Shown here in pieces: positions 1 to 6,319 of a stretch of 11,558 nt of DNA. The position numbers and the translations under genes are program-made. This stretch comes from an uncultured Gammaproteobacteria bacterium (GTDB taxonomy: Bacteria; Pseudomonadota; Gammaproteobacteria; SZUA-140), in the NCBI GenBank assembly GCA_945787585.1, contig CALZIG010000017.1, positions 1 through 11,558 on the forward strand, given 5' to 3'. The notes under the pieces are model-generated. The model had not been told where the DNA came from. It ran no database searches and saw only the letters and a program-made list of their open reading frames with translations. How positions within the stretch are numbered: position 1 is the stretch's first letter; each line of letters starts with the position of its first letter.

Positions 1-2048
1 GTATTACGGTACTCGAACTGCAGACTGGTGCGATGGTTGAGCGCAGTCTGAAAAAAGGCGTTGTCGATTTCGCGGTCGCGGTCGTGGTTGGGGCGGATGC
101 CGTTGTTGTCGTCGTGGAAGGTGCCGAGGCTGTAGGAGTAGCGTCCCCACACGGCAGAATGAACGATGTCGGTGCCGCGGGTGGTGTGGTCACGTTCGGG
201 TTCCAGATCGCTATCCTGGGTTGCTGCGACTCCATTCAGCTGTAATGAGAAACGGTTGCGGGTGAAAAGTGGATTGAACTCGTTGGCGCTGGCGCTGGTG
301 GGGCCGCTGCCGTCGAGGATGCCGAGGGTGCTTTCCGCCAGTTGCGGTTGAATCGGGTTGAGGTTGAGTGGCTGTAACATCTGCGCCTGCAACAGCTCAC
401 TGACGCGGGCGATTTCGTGGCGTGGCAGCGCGGCGTAAGAGTCTGCGAGCAGGCGATGGCCCGAGTGGTTGGCGGGATCAAGGCTGACCGATTTCCAGCC
501 TTCTGATAGTGCGAGTTGTTGAAAGCCGAGGTCATTATAGATCCGTGCGAGGCTGGTGCTGCGCGCGGCGAGGTCCTGATCGAGCAGCAGGCGTGAGCGG
601 TAGACGGCGCGGTTATCGTTTAAGCGGATCGAGTGTTGCAGATCCTGCAGCGCTTCGACGGGACGGTTCAGTGTCTGTTTGCGGATCGCATCATAAAACC
701 ACGGGGTTGGGTCCTGCGGGTCGAGCGACTGTGCAAGCATAAACTGATCCGCCGCGAGTGCATCGCGTTTCTCTTCATAATAGGCCTTGCCGAGATAGCT
801 GCGAATTAAGGCATTGTTAGGATTCAAGGTCGCCGCGATTTCGATCTCACGCCGACCTTCGATGAGCTCGCCCGCGCGGATCAAGGCCAGTGCATGGCCG
901 AGGCGCGGCAGCGGGTCCGCCTGATTAAGCGCCATCGCGCGTGCAAAATAGTCGCGCGCTCGCGTCACCTCAAACTGTCCGAGATGGGCAAAACCGAGGA
1001 TCATCAACGCATGCGCCTGCTCAGGATTCACATCGAGCGCCCGTTGCGCCATTCGCTCGGCACGCTCAAGCGCGTCCAGCGACAGCAGCAGCTCCGCCAT
1101 GCGCGCCAGCAACAGGCTATTATCAGGCGACACGCGCAACGCCGCCTGCAACGTATCGTGCGCCGCCATCAGATTAAACTGCGCCTGCTGCGCATACGAC
1201 AGGGCGATCGCCGGTGCCGCGGCATCCGGGGCGAAGACGACCGCCCGTTGTGCCAACACCAGCGCCTCATCCTGCCGCTGTTGCGTCAGCGCAATGATCG
1301 ACTGCAACGCCAGCGCCGCTACCTGATCCGGCTGCTGTTTCAGCACACGCGACAACAACGCTGATGCCTCATCCACCTGACCCACGCCGAGCAACCGATC
1401 CGCCTCAATAATATGCGCGGCCGCGCCGTCACCACGATCGATCACACCCGAGTCGATGATACTGGGATAATAGAGCGACCACTGCACCGCATCCCTCGGC
1501 GAGAGATCAATCCGTCGCACCGGCGCCATCTCTGCCTGCGCCGACGCCGACTGGCCACCCGCCAGCACCAACGCCCCCAACGGATTCGTCACCCGCACAT
1601 GGCCCTCCACCACACTCACTTGCGTCTCGTCGGATGATACCGTTACCGTAAACTCCGTGCCCTCCACCGCCGCATTAAGATATGGCGTCTGCACCGACAA
1701 CGAACGCGGCACCCGCGTAATAAAGTGGATCGCCCCCGACAACAGCTCCAGCCAACTTGCCTCCTCGACGCGGCTCGGCAACACCACACTACTATGCTCA
1801 TTCAGCCGAATGATCGTCTCATTCGCCAGCGCTAACGCCGCCCGACTCTCACTACGGGTATGGATAATGTCATCTCCACAAAACAGCTGCCCCGGCACCA
1901 CCGGCGTCCAGCGCAGCTGATCCGACGTCCGCGTCTCCACCACCCCCTCCACCGATACTGCATGGGCAACGGGTGTGGGGCATGGGGCACTATCAATATC
2001 TTCTGCGATGGTGGGTGGTGGAAATAAGGCGAGTAGTATTAGCAGCAT
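1..2048 (-). CDS. FecR-TPR protein with C-terminal outer-membrane barrel (3' end missing)
   Basis: This frame stays open from the ATG at 2048 to the left edge, giving 682 residues without the C-terminus. Residues 1-15 are a hydrophobic signal-like segment ending in PPPTIA. Residues 32-155 form a FecR domain, with GDDIIHTRSESRAAL at 58-72, ELLSGAIHFITR at 101-112 and NAAVEGTEF at 125-133. Residues 210-545 are TPR-like helical pairs, many ending in a short N/D-P turn (VNPEQ, LNPNN, LDPQD, LDPAN). From about residue 590 the sequence becomes aromatic and strand-like (NPLFTRNRFSLQLNG, then GRYSYSLGTFHDDNNG), as at the start of the barrel in FecR-TPR-barrel proteins. I infer secretion, with the FecR and TPR parts in the periplasm and the barrel in the outer membrane. 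TPR plus barrel is also the layout of exopolysaccharide exporters such as PgaA and BcsC, but export is not shown here. The start is uncertain: the ATG has little Shine-Dalgarno and the signal segment lacks a basic N-terminus. The frame is open upstream to a stop at 2142-2144. Confidence 0.9.
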   Translation of the reverse strand, partial: MLLILLALFPPPTIAEDIDSAPCPTPVAHAVSVEGVVETRTSDQLRWTPVVPGQLFCGDDIIHTRSESRAALALANETIIRLNEHSSVVLPSRVEEASWLELLSGAIHFITRVPRSLSVQTPYLNAAVEGTEFTVTVSSDETQVSVVEGHVRVTNPLGALVLAGGQSASAQAEMAPVRRIDLSPRDAVQWSLYYPSIIDSGVIDRGDGAAAHIIEADRLLGVGQVDEASALLSRVLKQQPDQVAALALQSIIALTQQRQDEALVLAQRAVVFAPDAAAPAIALSYAQQAQFNLMAAHDTLQAALRVSPDNSLLLARMAELLLSLDALERAERMAQRALDVNPEQAHALMILGFAHLGQFEVTRARDYFARAMALNQADPLPRLGHALALIRAGELIEGRREIEIAATLNPNNALIRSYLGKAYYEEKRDALAADQFMLAQSLDPQDPTPWFYDAIRKQTLNRPVEALQDLQHSIRLNDNRAVYRSRLLLDQDLAARSTSLARIYNDLGFQQLALSEGWKSVSLDPANHSGHRLLADSYAALPRHEIARVSELLQAQMLQPLNLNPIQPQLAESTLGILDGSGPTSASANEFNPLFTRNRFSLQLNGVAATQDSDLEPERDHTTRGTDIVHSAVWGRYSYSLGTFHDDNNGIRPNHDRDREIDNAFFQTALNHRTSLQFEYRN

Positions 2049-2153
2049 CAACCCAGTGCATGGTGTGGGTTGAGAGAAGCTGCATGACCGCAGGTGTTTC
2101 CCTGATTTGGTGCGGTTATTAAAATTGATAATGCTCTCCCTTTAAGCAATATA

Positions 2154-2182
2154 TTTCTACCGTGAATTATTAAAAATAACAA
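2154..2182 (-). promoter_or_regulatory. Candidate sigma70 promoter for the FecR-TPR gene
   Basis: Read on the minus strand, TTGTTA at 2182-2177 and TAGAAA at 2159-2154 are separated by 17 nt, in an AT-rich stretch. An AGGGAG follows at 2141-2136, but no ATG stands at the right distance from it. A promoter here would let the FecR gene be transcribed apart from the cyclase. The call rests on consensus likeness only. Confidence 0.3.
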
Positions 2183-2239
2183 CCGCTTATTATTTCGAAA
2201 TGGGTGGTGATTGAAAAGCAACTGAAATTTATAGTTTTT

Positions 2240-2328
2240 ATGGCTGCGATGGCTGCGATGGCTGCGATGGCTGCGATGGCTGCGATGGCTGCGATGGCTG
2301 CGATGGCTCGATGGCTGCGATGGCTGCG
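2240..2328. repeat. 9-bp tandem repeat (ATGGCTGCG), ten units
   Basis: Seven exact copies of ATGGCTGCG run from 2240 to 2302. An 8-nt copy lacking one G (ATGGCTCG, 2303-2310) follows, then two more exact copies to 2328. The array starts 55 nt past the cyclase stop and lies outside any credible gene. Its near-perfect identity suggests recent expansion by replication slippage, so copy number may vary between strains. Confidence 0.97.
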
Positions 2329-2383
2329 TGCCAGACATTTTATGTGGTTATCGCTAATATATTCGGTAATATCTTGAAGTGAG

Positions 2384-4618
2384 TTATTTGGATGTGATGT
2401 TGATGACGCCGTCCCAGGGTAAAGCAGGGGGGGAGTGTTTGAATGTTTCGCACAGATTGTAGTAGTAGTGTGAGGCCTGATCCTGCTGAGTTGTGGCGAT
2501 TTCGCTAAAGTGTGCGGCGGCTTCTGGCCATTTTCCTGCGGTAAAAAGATTGCGTGCTGCATCAAATTGGATGCAAAGTTGTTGTTGTGTGTCGGTGGCA
2601 TCGTTACGATGGCATAGCAGTTCGTGCAGTGTAATCGGGCGCGATTTACCCGCGAGCACAAATGTGCCGATTGTGCGGGACATAAACGCATGTTGATCGC
2701 AAAGTAGCTCATCGCTGACGAGTAGGCGTGTGTCGAAAAGTTTGTTCATGCCCTCTATTCGGGAGGTGGTGTTGACGACATCACCTGTGGCGCGATATTC
2801 CAGACGGCCGACAGCGCCGACATTCCCGAGCATGATTTCGCCACAGTGGATGCCGATACGGGTGGGTAACTGGTGCGCTGGATGCTGTTGGTTAAAGTGT
2901 TCAACGGCATCGAGTAGATCAATGGCAGCACTACATGCTGCATGGTGTAAATCGGGTGATGCCGCAGCGCTTGGCCAGAGCGCCATCATGGCATCACCGA
3001 CGACATCGGAAATGATGCCGTGATGACGCTGGATGGTGGCGAAGATGGTTTCGTAATAACGATTCATTAATTGACTGAGCTCGTCAGGCGACATCTGTTC
3101 TGACAGTTGGGTGTACTGTGCGGCATCTGTGAACAGGCAGATACCGTAGTAGCGTTCGCTGCTGGGTGTCTGTTGTGCATCATCGCTGGTCATGCGATCA
3201 ATTTCTTTTTCTGGCAGGTAATTGCGAAACGCTTTATGGATATTGTGCTGTTCTTGCAGGCTCGCAAGGTGTTTCCAGATCACACAGCTGAACAGGATTA
3301 ACGGCAGCTGTATAAGTAAGGGGATGAGCAGTGGTAGCCACAGGGCCGACTGGCTAAACAGGAAAAGGCTGGAAATGAAGTAGCACACCGCAAGCATTAA
3401 TGTCACCAGGATAGCGATGAGGGCAGGCAGGCGGCAGGCGATCATGCCGGTGACTAATCCCCACAGAAGCAGAATTAAGAATTGCATGATGGGCGAGAGC
3501 GGTTGAATGGCATTCCCATGCAGTAGATTGGCGGTCGCGGTGGCTGCGATCTCTACCCCGCTGATGTCGAGCCCATCCGCGCGTGAAAAGACGCTATAAA
3601 AACCATCTTTTTGTTCCCACTGTAATTCAGCGGAATACCCGACAAAAATAATCTTGTCTTTGAGGTTCTCCAGTTGTGCGCGATATTCGGGATGGCTATC
3701 GCTTTGTATGATCTGGTGAAACGGGATGGTGGTAATGGTACGTGGCGGACCATAGTAGTTGAGGTATTGGCTATGGGGTTCATCATAGATGCGTAAAAAG
3801 GCGAGTAGTAGTGCTTTATGTTTAAATGTATGTTCAGAATGTTGTGCTGTTTTCGTTAACGCCGACAGTAATGTGGGGTGCTCGGCAAACAGGCGTTTTA
3901 GCTGATGGATAAACGGGACTAGCGTCTTGTGCTGAAGGATCGTTTGCTGGTTTGTCGGAAGTGACTTAAGGTGTTGTGGTGCGATCTGTTGTAGCAGTGC
4001 GCGGAAGTCATCGTATGCGGCCAGGGTATAGAGCTGTAATGTGGTGGTCGGCAATGTGGGCGCATCTCCGGCATCGGGTGCAAAACGCCAGAACTGGCTC
4101 ACTTTCAGCGGAACCTTGGGGAGTGCAAAGGGGGCCAGTGCCGCAGCGGCATCAATCAGCGGCGCAATCGGTTGTATGCGCCTGCGAATGGTAATGGACG
4201 GGTCGTCTGTGGTGCTATTGACTAACTCTTTTTGCACAAACTCAAACAGGATGACGTTATTGGCACTCGCGACCGCGCGGGCAAAGGCGCGGTCCTGCTC
4301 CGGATCGCGGCGTGTTTTGAATAACATATCGAAGGTAATGCTTGTGACCTCGGCATCATTGAGCAGTGTGACCAGTTGCGCATGCAGCTGTCGGGGCCAT
4401 TGGTCAGGTTCGCCTGGCACACCCAGTTGGTCCGCTGAACGTTTATCGATAGAGATAATGGCAATTTCGGCGGGAGGTGGCACGCTACCGCGCTGATGAA
4501 AAAGCGACTCGAGTCCAGTATCCTCTTCCAGCTTAAGCGCCCACGGGCTTAGACTGACAAGCGCCCCGAGGAGTCCGCCGATGAGACCTAGGATTACCCC
4601 TTTTGGCTTAAATCGCAC
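2384..4618 (-). CDS. CHASE2-domain class III adenylate/guanylate cyclase
   Basis: This 744-residue inner-membrane sensor enzyme should make a cyclic nucleotide from an NTP. An N-terminal membrane helix (about 7-28) is followed by a periplasmic CHASE2 domain (about 30-368, with IIFVGYSAELQ at 323-333 and GLDISGVEIAATATANLL at 349-366). Three membrane helices (about 375-395, 397-421, 425-447), a short linker and a class III catalytic domain (about 488-668) follow. Visible catalytic residues are metal-binding Asp498 (LFTD) and Asp542 (VVGD), and transition-state Asn616 and Arg620 (VVNTTSR). The base-selecting positions are Asp538 and Arg609 instead of the usual Lys and Asp/Thr. A helical tail (about 675-735) ends in PPALPWDG, a tail I associate with CHASE2 cyclases. 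The GTG start is supported by AAAGGA six nt upstream. The neighbours are a FecR-TPR protein downstream and a divergent Crp-family regulator, suggesting one signalling unit. The CHASE2 ligand and the true product are unknown. Confidence 0.95.
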   Translation of the reverse strand: MRFKPKGVILGLIGGLLGALVSLSPWALKLEEDTGLESLFHQRGSVPPPAEIAIISIDKRSADQLGVPGEPDQWPRQLHAQLVTLLNDAEVTSITFDMLFKTRRDPEQDRAFARAVASANNVILFEFVQKELVNSTTDDPSITIRRRIQPIAPLIDAAAALAPFALPKVPLKVSQFWRFAPDAGDAPTLPTTTLQLYTLAAYDDFRALLQQIAPQHLKSLPTNQQTILQHKTLVPFIHQLKRLFAEHPTLLSALTKTAQHSEHTFKHKALLLAFLRIYDEPHSQYLNYYGPPRTITTIPFHQIIQSDSHPEYRAQLENLKDKIIFVGYSAELQWEQKDGFYSVFSRADGLDISGVEIAATATANLLHGNAIQPLSPIMQFLILLLWGLVTGMIACRLPALIAILVTLMLAVCYFISSLFLFSQSALWLPLLIPLLIQLPLILFSCVIWKHLASLQEQHNIHKAFRNYLPEKEIDRMTSDDAQQTPSSERYYGICLFTDAAQYTQLSEQMSPDELSQLMNRYYETIFATIQRHHGIISDVVGDAMMALWPSAAASPDLHHAACSAAIDLLDAVEHFNQQHPAHQLPTRIGIHCGEIMLGNVGAVGRLEYRATGDVVNTTSRIEGMNKLFDTRLLVSDELLCDQHAFMSRTIGTFVLAGKSRPITLHELLCHRNDATDTQQQLCIQFDAARNLFTAGKWPEAAAHFSEIATTQQDQASHYYYNLCETFKHSPPALPWDGVINITSK

Positions 4619-4624
4619 AATAGG

Positions 4625-4630
4625 TCCTTT
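4625..4630 (-). promoter_or_regulatory. Ribosome binding site of the cyclase gene
   Basis: AAAGGA on the minus strand lies six nt before the GTG at 4618. It fixes a GTG start and gives the short basic N-terminus MRFKPKG ahead of the first membrane helix. Confidence 0.7.
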
Positions 4631-4754
4631 GGCATCGTAGGTGCTGAGCAGGATTTGTAATTAGTAAGGGGTCGCCTGTTCATCTTGAATGTTTTTCTAA
4701 TGATTGATGTTTAAATTTTTGTTCAATCTCAATGTATGATGCTATCTAAGTGTT

Positions 4755-4782
4755 TTGCTTATAAAAATCCATAGCATACATT
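4755..4782 (+). promoter_or_regulatory. Candidate promoter for the Crp-like gene
   Basis: TTGCTT at 4755-4760 and TACATT at 4777-4782 are separated by 16 nt. This would give a leader of about 120 nt that carries the AGGTGAGT direct repeat. Other -10-like sequences such as TATGAT at 4871-4876 lie nearer the gene but lack a good -35, so this is only a candidate. Confidence 0.3.
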
Positions 4783-4795
4783 ATTTGTGTAAAAG

Positions 4796-4817
4796 AGGTG
4801 AGTTCGCTAAGGTGAGT
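4796..4817 (+). repeat. Short direct repeat AGGTGAGT in the Crp-like gene leader
   Basis: Two exact copies of AGGTGAGT lie at 4796-4803 and 4810-4817, 14 nt apart start to start. They fall between the candidate promoter and the coding region. A protein-binding site is possible, but an 8-bp repeat may also be chance. Confidence 0.4.
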
Positions 4818-4899
4818 GTAGTTTTAAACATGGATTATTTATCATTTTTATTGTTGGTCAAATAAATAATTATGATACTTGGGGTTTTATGGATGTGAT

Positions 4900-4905
4900 G
4901 GAGGG
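4900..4905 (+). promoter_or_regulatory. Ribosome binding site of the Crp-like gene
   Basis: GGAGGG ends three nt before the ATG at 4909. It decides that start against a TTG at 4879 in the same frame, which would add ten residues that are not Crp-like. Confidence 0.75.
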
Positions 4906-4908
4906 AAG

Positions 4909-5568
4909 ATGGATCGTCAATTAGCCAACATTCCGCTTTTTACCGGATTAGATACGCATGAGTTGTCAATGATTAACAATGGTGCGTCAGTGAGGACCTT
5001 TTCCCGCAACACCATAGTCGTTCACGAAGGGGATGAGTCGGATTCACTATTTTTAGTCCTCAGTGGGCGGGTGCAGGTTTTTTTAACCAGTGAAAATGGG
5101 CGCGAAGTCATTCTGAACACACAGGGTGAAGGCGAGTATTTTGGTGAGCTTGCTCTGCTGGATGATTTACCCCGTTCTGCATCGGTGATCACCATTGAGC
5201 CGTGTAAGTTTTGTGTGATCTCCAAAACAGATTTTCAGAAAGTATTATTGAATCATCCTGAGATTGCACAAAAGGTGATACGTAATCTCACTCGACGCGT
5301 GCGTGCGTTGACTGATAATGTGAAGAATCTTGCACTGCTCGATGTCTATGGGCGCGTCGCCAGAACATTATTAACGATAGCCGTGGAGAATGAGCAAGCG
5401 GGTAAAATGATCGTCGAGCCGAAACCAACCCATCAGGATATCGGCAAGATGATCGGCGCATCGCGTGAAATGGTGACGCGTATCATGAAAGACCTGGTCG
5501 TGGGTGGTTACATAACGGTCGAAAGTGCACGCATTATTATTCATCAGAAACTACCACGTTCGTGGTAA
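4909..5568 (+). CDS. Crp/Fnr-family transcription regulator
   Basis: This 219-residue protein has a cyclic-nucleotide-binding fold (about 8-120), a long dimerisation helix (about 120-150) and a winged helix-turn-helix (about 150-215), close in length to E. coli CRP (210). The phosphate-binding cassette is FGELALLDDLPRSAS (78-92), with Gly79, Glu80, Leu81, Arg89 and Ser90 matching the cAMP-pocket residues of CRP. On the central helix Thr135 matches CRP Thr127, but Asp136 stands where CRP has Ser128. The recognition helix SREMVTRIM (185-193) keeps Arg186, Glu187 and Arg191, the pattern that reads TGTGA half-sites in CRP. There is no N-terminal cysteine cluster, so it is not an FNR-type oxygen sensor. 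Being divergent from a nucleotide cyclase, it probably responds to that enzyme's product, which is an inference. It could instead be the general Crp of the organism. Confidence 0.93.
   Translation: MDRQLANIPLFTGLDTHELSMINNGASVRTFSRNTIVVHEGDESDSLFLVLSGRVQVFLTSENGREVILNTQGEGEYFGELALLDDLPRSASVITIEPCKFCVISKTDFQKVLLNHPEIAQKVIRNLTRRVRALTDNVKNLALLDVYGRVARTLLTIAVENEQAGKMIVEPKPTHQDIGKMIGASREMVTRIMKDLVVGGYITVESARIIIHQKLPRSW
5552..5567. repeat. Perfect 16-bp palindrome over the Crp-like stop codon
   Basis: TACCACGTTCGTGGTA is fully self-complementary except for its central TT and overlaps the TAA stop at 5566-5568. As RNA it could fold to a 6-bp stem with a four-base loop. No T-run follows, so it is a poor intrinsic terminator. 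It may be an operator-like dyad or chance. Confidence 0.5.
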
Positions 5569-5573
5569 CACGC

Positions 5574-5602
5574 TACACAGAGTCCCCCATTCTTTGTATA
5601 CT
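5574..5602 (+). promoter_or_regulatory. Candidate promoter for the two-helix membrane protein
   Basis: TATACT at 5597-5602 is a good -10 box. TACACA at 5574-5579, 17 nt upstream, matches four of six -35 positions. Transcription would begin near 5609, giving a leader of about 60 nt that includes a small TGCCA/TGGCA dyad at 5619-5631. Confidence 0.45.
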
Positions 5603-5669
5603 TTATGGCCGTTAGCGGTGCCATGGTGGCAATGTAAGGAAGCGTTGCGCAGGCACGCGAGACAGGAAT

Positions 5670-6257
5670 ATGGCTGAGAAGAAAAAAAATAGACGACAGA
5701 TAAAAAAAGAGATTCAGGGTGAGTTCGAACGCACCTTCGATGTGCCACGGCTCGATTATGAAAAACGCGCCAAGCCGATCCGTGACAAGACCAAATTATT
5801 TGGGGTGTTGGCGGCTGGCATAGTCTATGGGCTTGGGTTCGCTATTGGCATCTCTGGCTTGCAGAGCGGTGCCGTGGATGACAAGGTCTTTTCCAAGCTG
5901 GTCTGGGTGATGATGATCCCGGCTACCGTGGTCGGTTTTGTCGCGTGGATGATTATCAGCAATCGACGCGAGTATCCTATGCGCGAAGATGTCACCGGTT
6001 ATATTCGCGAGATCGAAGGTGAAGAGGGCGCATTGTGGCGGTACGCGCCGATTTTGAGTGAATTTAAACCGGATGATCATATTTCAAAGCGGGTATTGCA
6101 GCGCTCAGAGGAGAAACTTTTTTCCAAAATTTCCCCTGAGGATTATGGTAAAGCGGTGACTGAAATCCACGCCATTCTGGAAGCTAGCAGTGACAACCCG
6201 ATAAGCCAGGAGACGGTTGACGCCGTCGCACACAATTTGGCGCGCGCAGCCGCTTAG
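5670..6257 (+). CDS. Two-helix membrane protein of unknown function
   Basis: I do not recognise this 195-residue protein. The first 42 residues are highly charged and mostly basic (KKKNRRQIKKE near the start), which favours a cytoplasmic N-terminus. Two membrane helices follow at about 43-63 and 77-97, joined by a short loop, and then SNRREYP, again basic, so both ends should be cytoplasmic. The C-terminal half (100-195) is soluble, acidic to mixed and predicted helical, with no motif I can name. The ATG is preceded by AGGA only two nt away, so translation may be weak or the site unusual. It sits between the Crp-like gene and a terminator with its own candidate promoter, so it is probably a single-gene unit. 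Its length, charge pattern and coding style look like a real gene. Confidence 0.85.
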   Translation: MAEKKKNRRQIKKEIQGEFERTFDVPRLDYEKRAKPIRDKTKLFGVLAAGIVYGLGFAIGISGLQSGAVDDKVFSKLVWVMMIPATVVGFVAWMIISNRREYPMREDVTGYIREIEGEEGALWRYAPILSEFKPDDHISKRVLQRSEEKLFSKISPEDYGKAVTEIHAILEASSDNPISQETVDAVAHNLARAAA

Positions 6258-6274
6258 CATGATTTAACTCGTCA

Positions 6275-6314
6275 CGCTGGCTGTGGTTTGATACTAATCA
6301 AACCACAGCCAGCG
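6275..6314. terminator. Bidirectional hairpin terminator between convergent genes
   Basis: A perfect 18-bp inverted repeat (arms 6275-6292 and 6297-6314, each beginning CGCTGGCTG when read 5' to 3' on its strand) encloses a four-base loop ACTA. It lies 18 nt past the stop of the two-helix protein and 6 nt past the stop of the SH3 protein, the expected place for a shared terminator. Neither side has a strong T-run, so it is not a textbook Rho-independent site, but the stem is very stable. Confidence 0.75.
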
Positions 6315-6319
6315 ACGGA

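Larger units (their letters stand above)
2049..2383. other. Intergenic region between cyclase and FecR genes
   Basis: These 335 nt lie between two genes of the same strand. They contain a 9-bp tandem repeat (2240-2328), an AT-rich stretch (about 2100-2240) with a possible minus-strand promoter, and short AT-rich dyads near 2356-2373 that are too weak to call a terminator. Frames crossing the repeat give only low-complexity SHR or AIA peptides and are not credible genes. I found no clear terminator after the cyclase stop, so readthrough into the FecR gene is possible. Confidence 0.7.
4619..4908. other. Divergent AT-rich regulatory region between cyclase and Crp-like genes
   Basis: These 290 nt separate two divergent genes and must hold promoters for both. 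The part from about 4680 to 4880 is clearly richer in A and T than the flanking genes. It contains a candidate plus-strand promoter (4755-4782), a direct repeat of AGGTGAGT (4796-4803 and 4810-4817) and a weak GATTGA/TCAATC dyad (4702-4707 and 4723-4728). I found no full TGTGA-N6-TCACA site, so autoregulation by the Crp-like protein is not shown. No convincing minus-strand promoter stands out. Confidence 0.6.

Noticed and set aside
894..1364. Arginine- and glutamine-rich plus-strand frame of 156 codons.
   Set aside because: It lies antisense inside the TPR part of the FecR gene, and its composition is the expected mirror of that coding frame.
2240..2328. Possible CRISPR array.
   Set aside because: Units are 9 bp, contiguous and have no spacers.
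2048..2712. Two minus-strand frames across the 9-bp array giving SHR or AIA repeat peptides.
   Set aside because: The peptides are direct readouts of the tandem repeat, one frame overlaps the cyclase gene heavily, and neither has domain-like sequence outside the repeat.
4702..4728. GATTGA...TCAATC dyad as an FNR-type site.
   Set aside because: The half-sites are 15 nt apart, while FNR and CRP sites need 4 to 6 nt between half-sites. It may be chance in AT-rich DNA.
4830..4865. Tiny leucine-rich frame (MDYLSFLLLVK) in the Crp-like gene leader, as a possible leader peptide.
   Set aside because: It has no ribosome site at a workable distance and no attenuator-like stems after it.
4879..4908. 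Upstream TTG start for the Crp-like gene.
   Set aside because: The ATG at 4909 has GGAGGG just before it, and the ten extra residues do not resemble Crp N-termini.
5552..5567. Palindrome at the Crp-like stop as an intrinsic terminator.
   Set aside because: The stem is only about 6 bp and no T-run follows. It is listed only as a palindrome.
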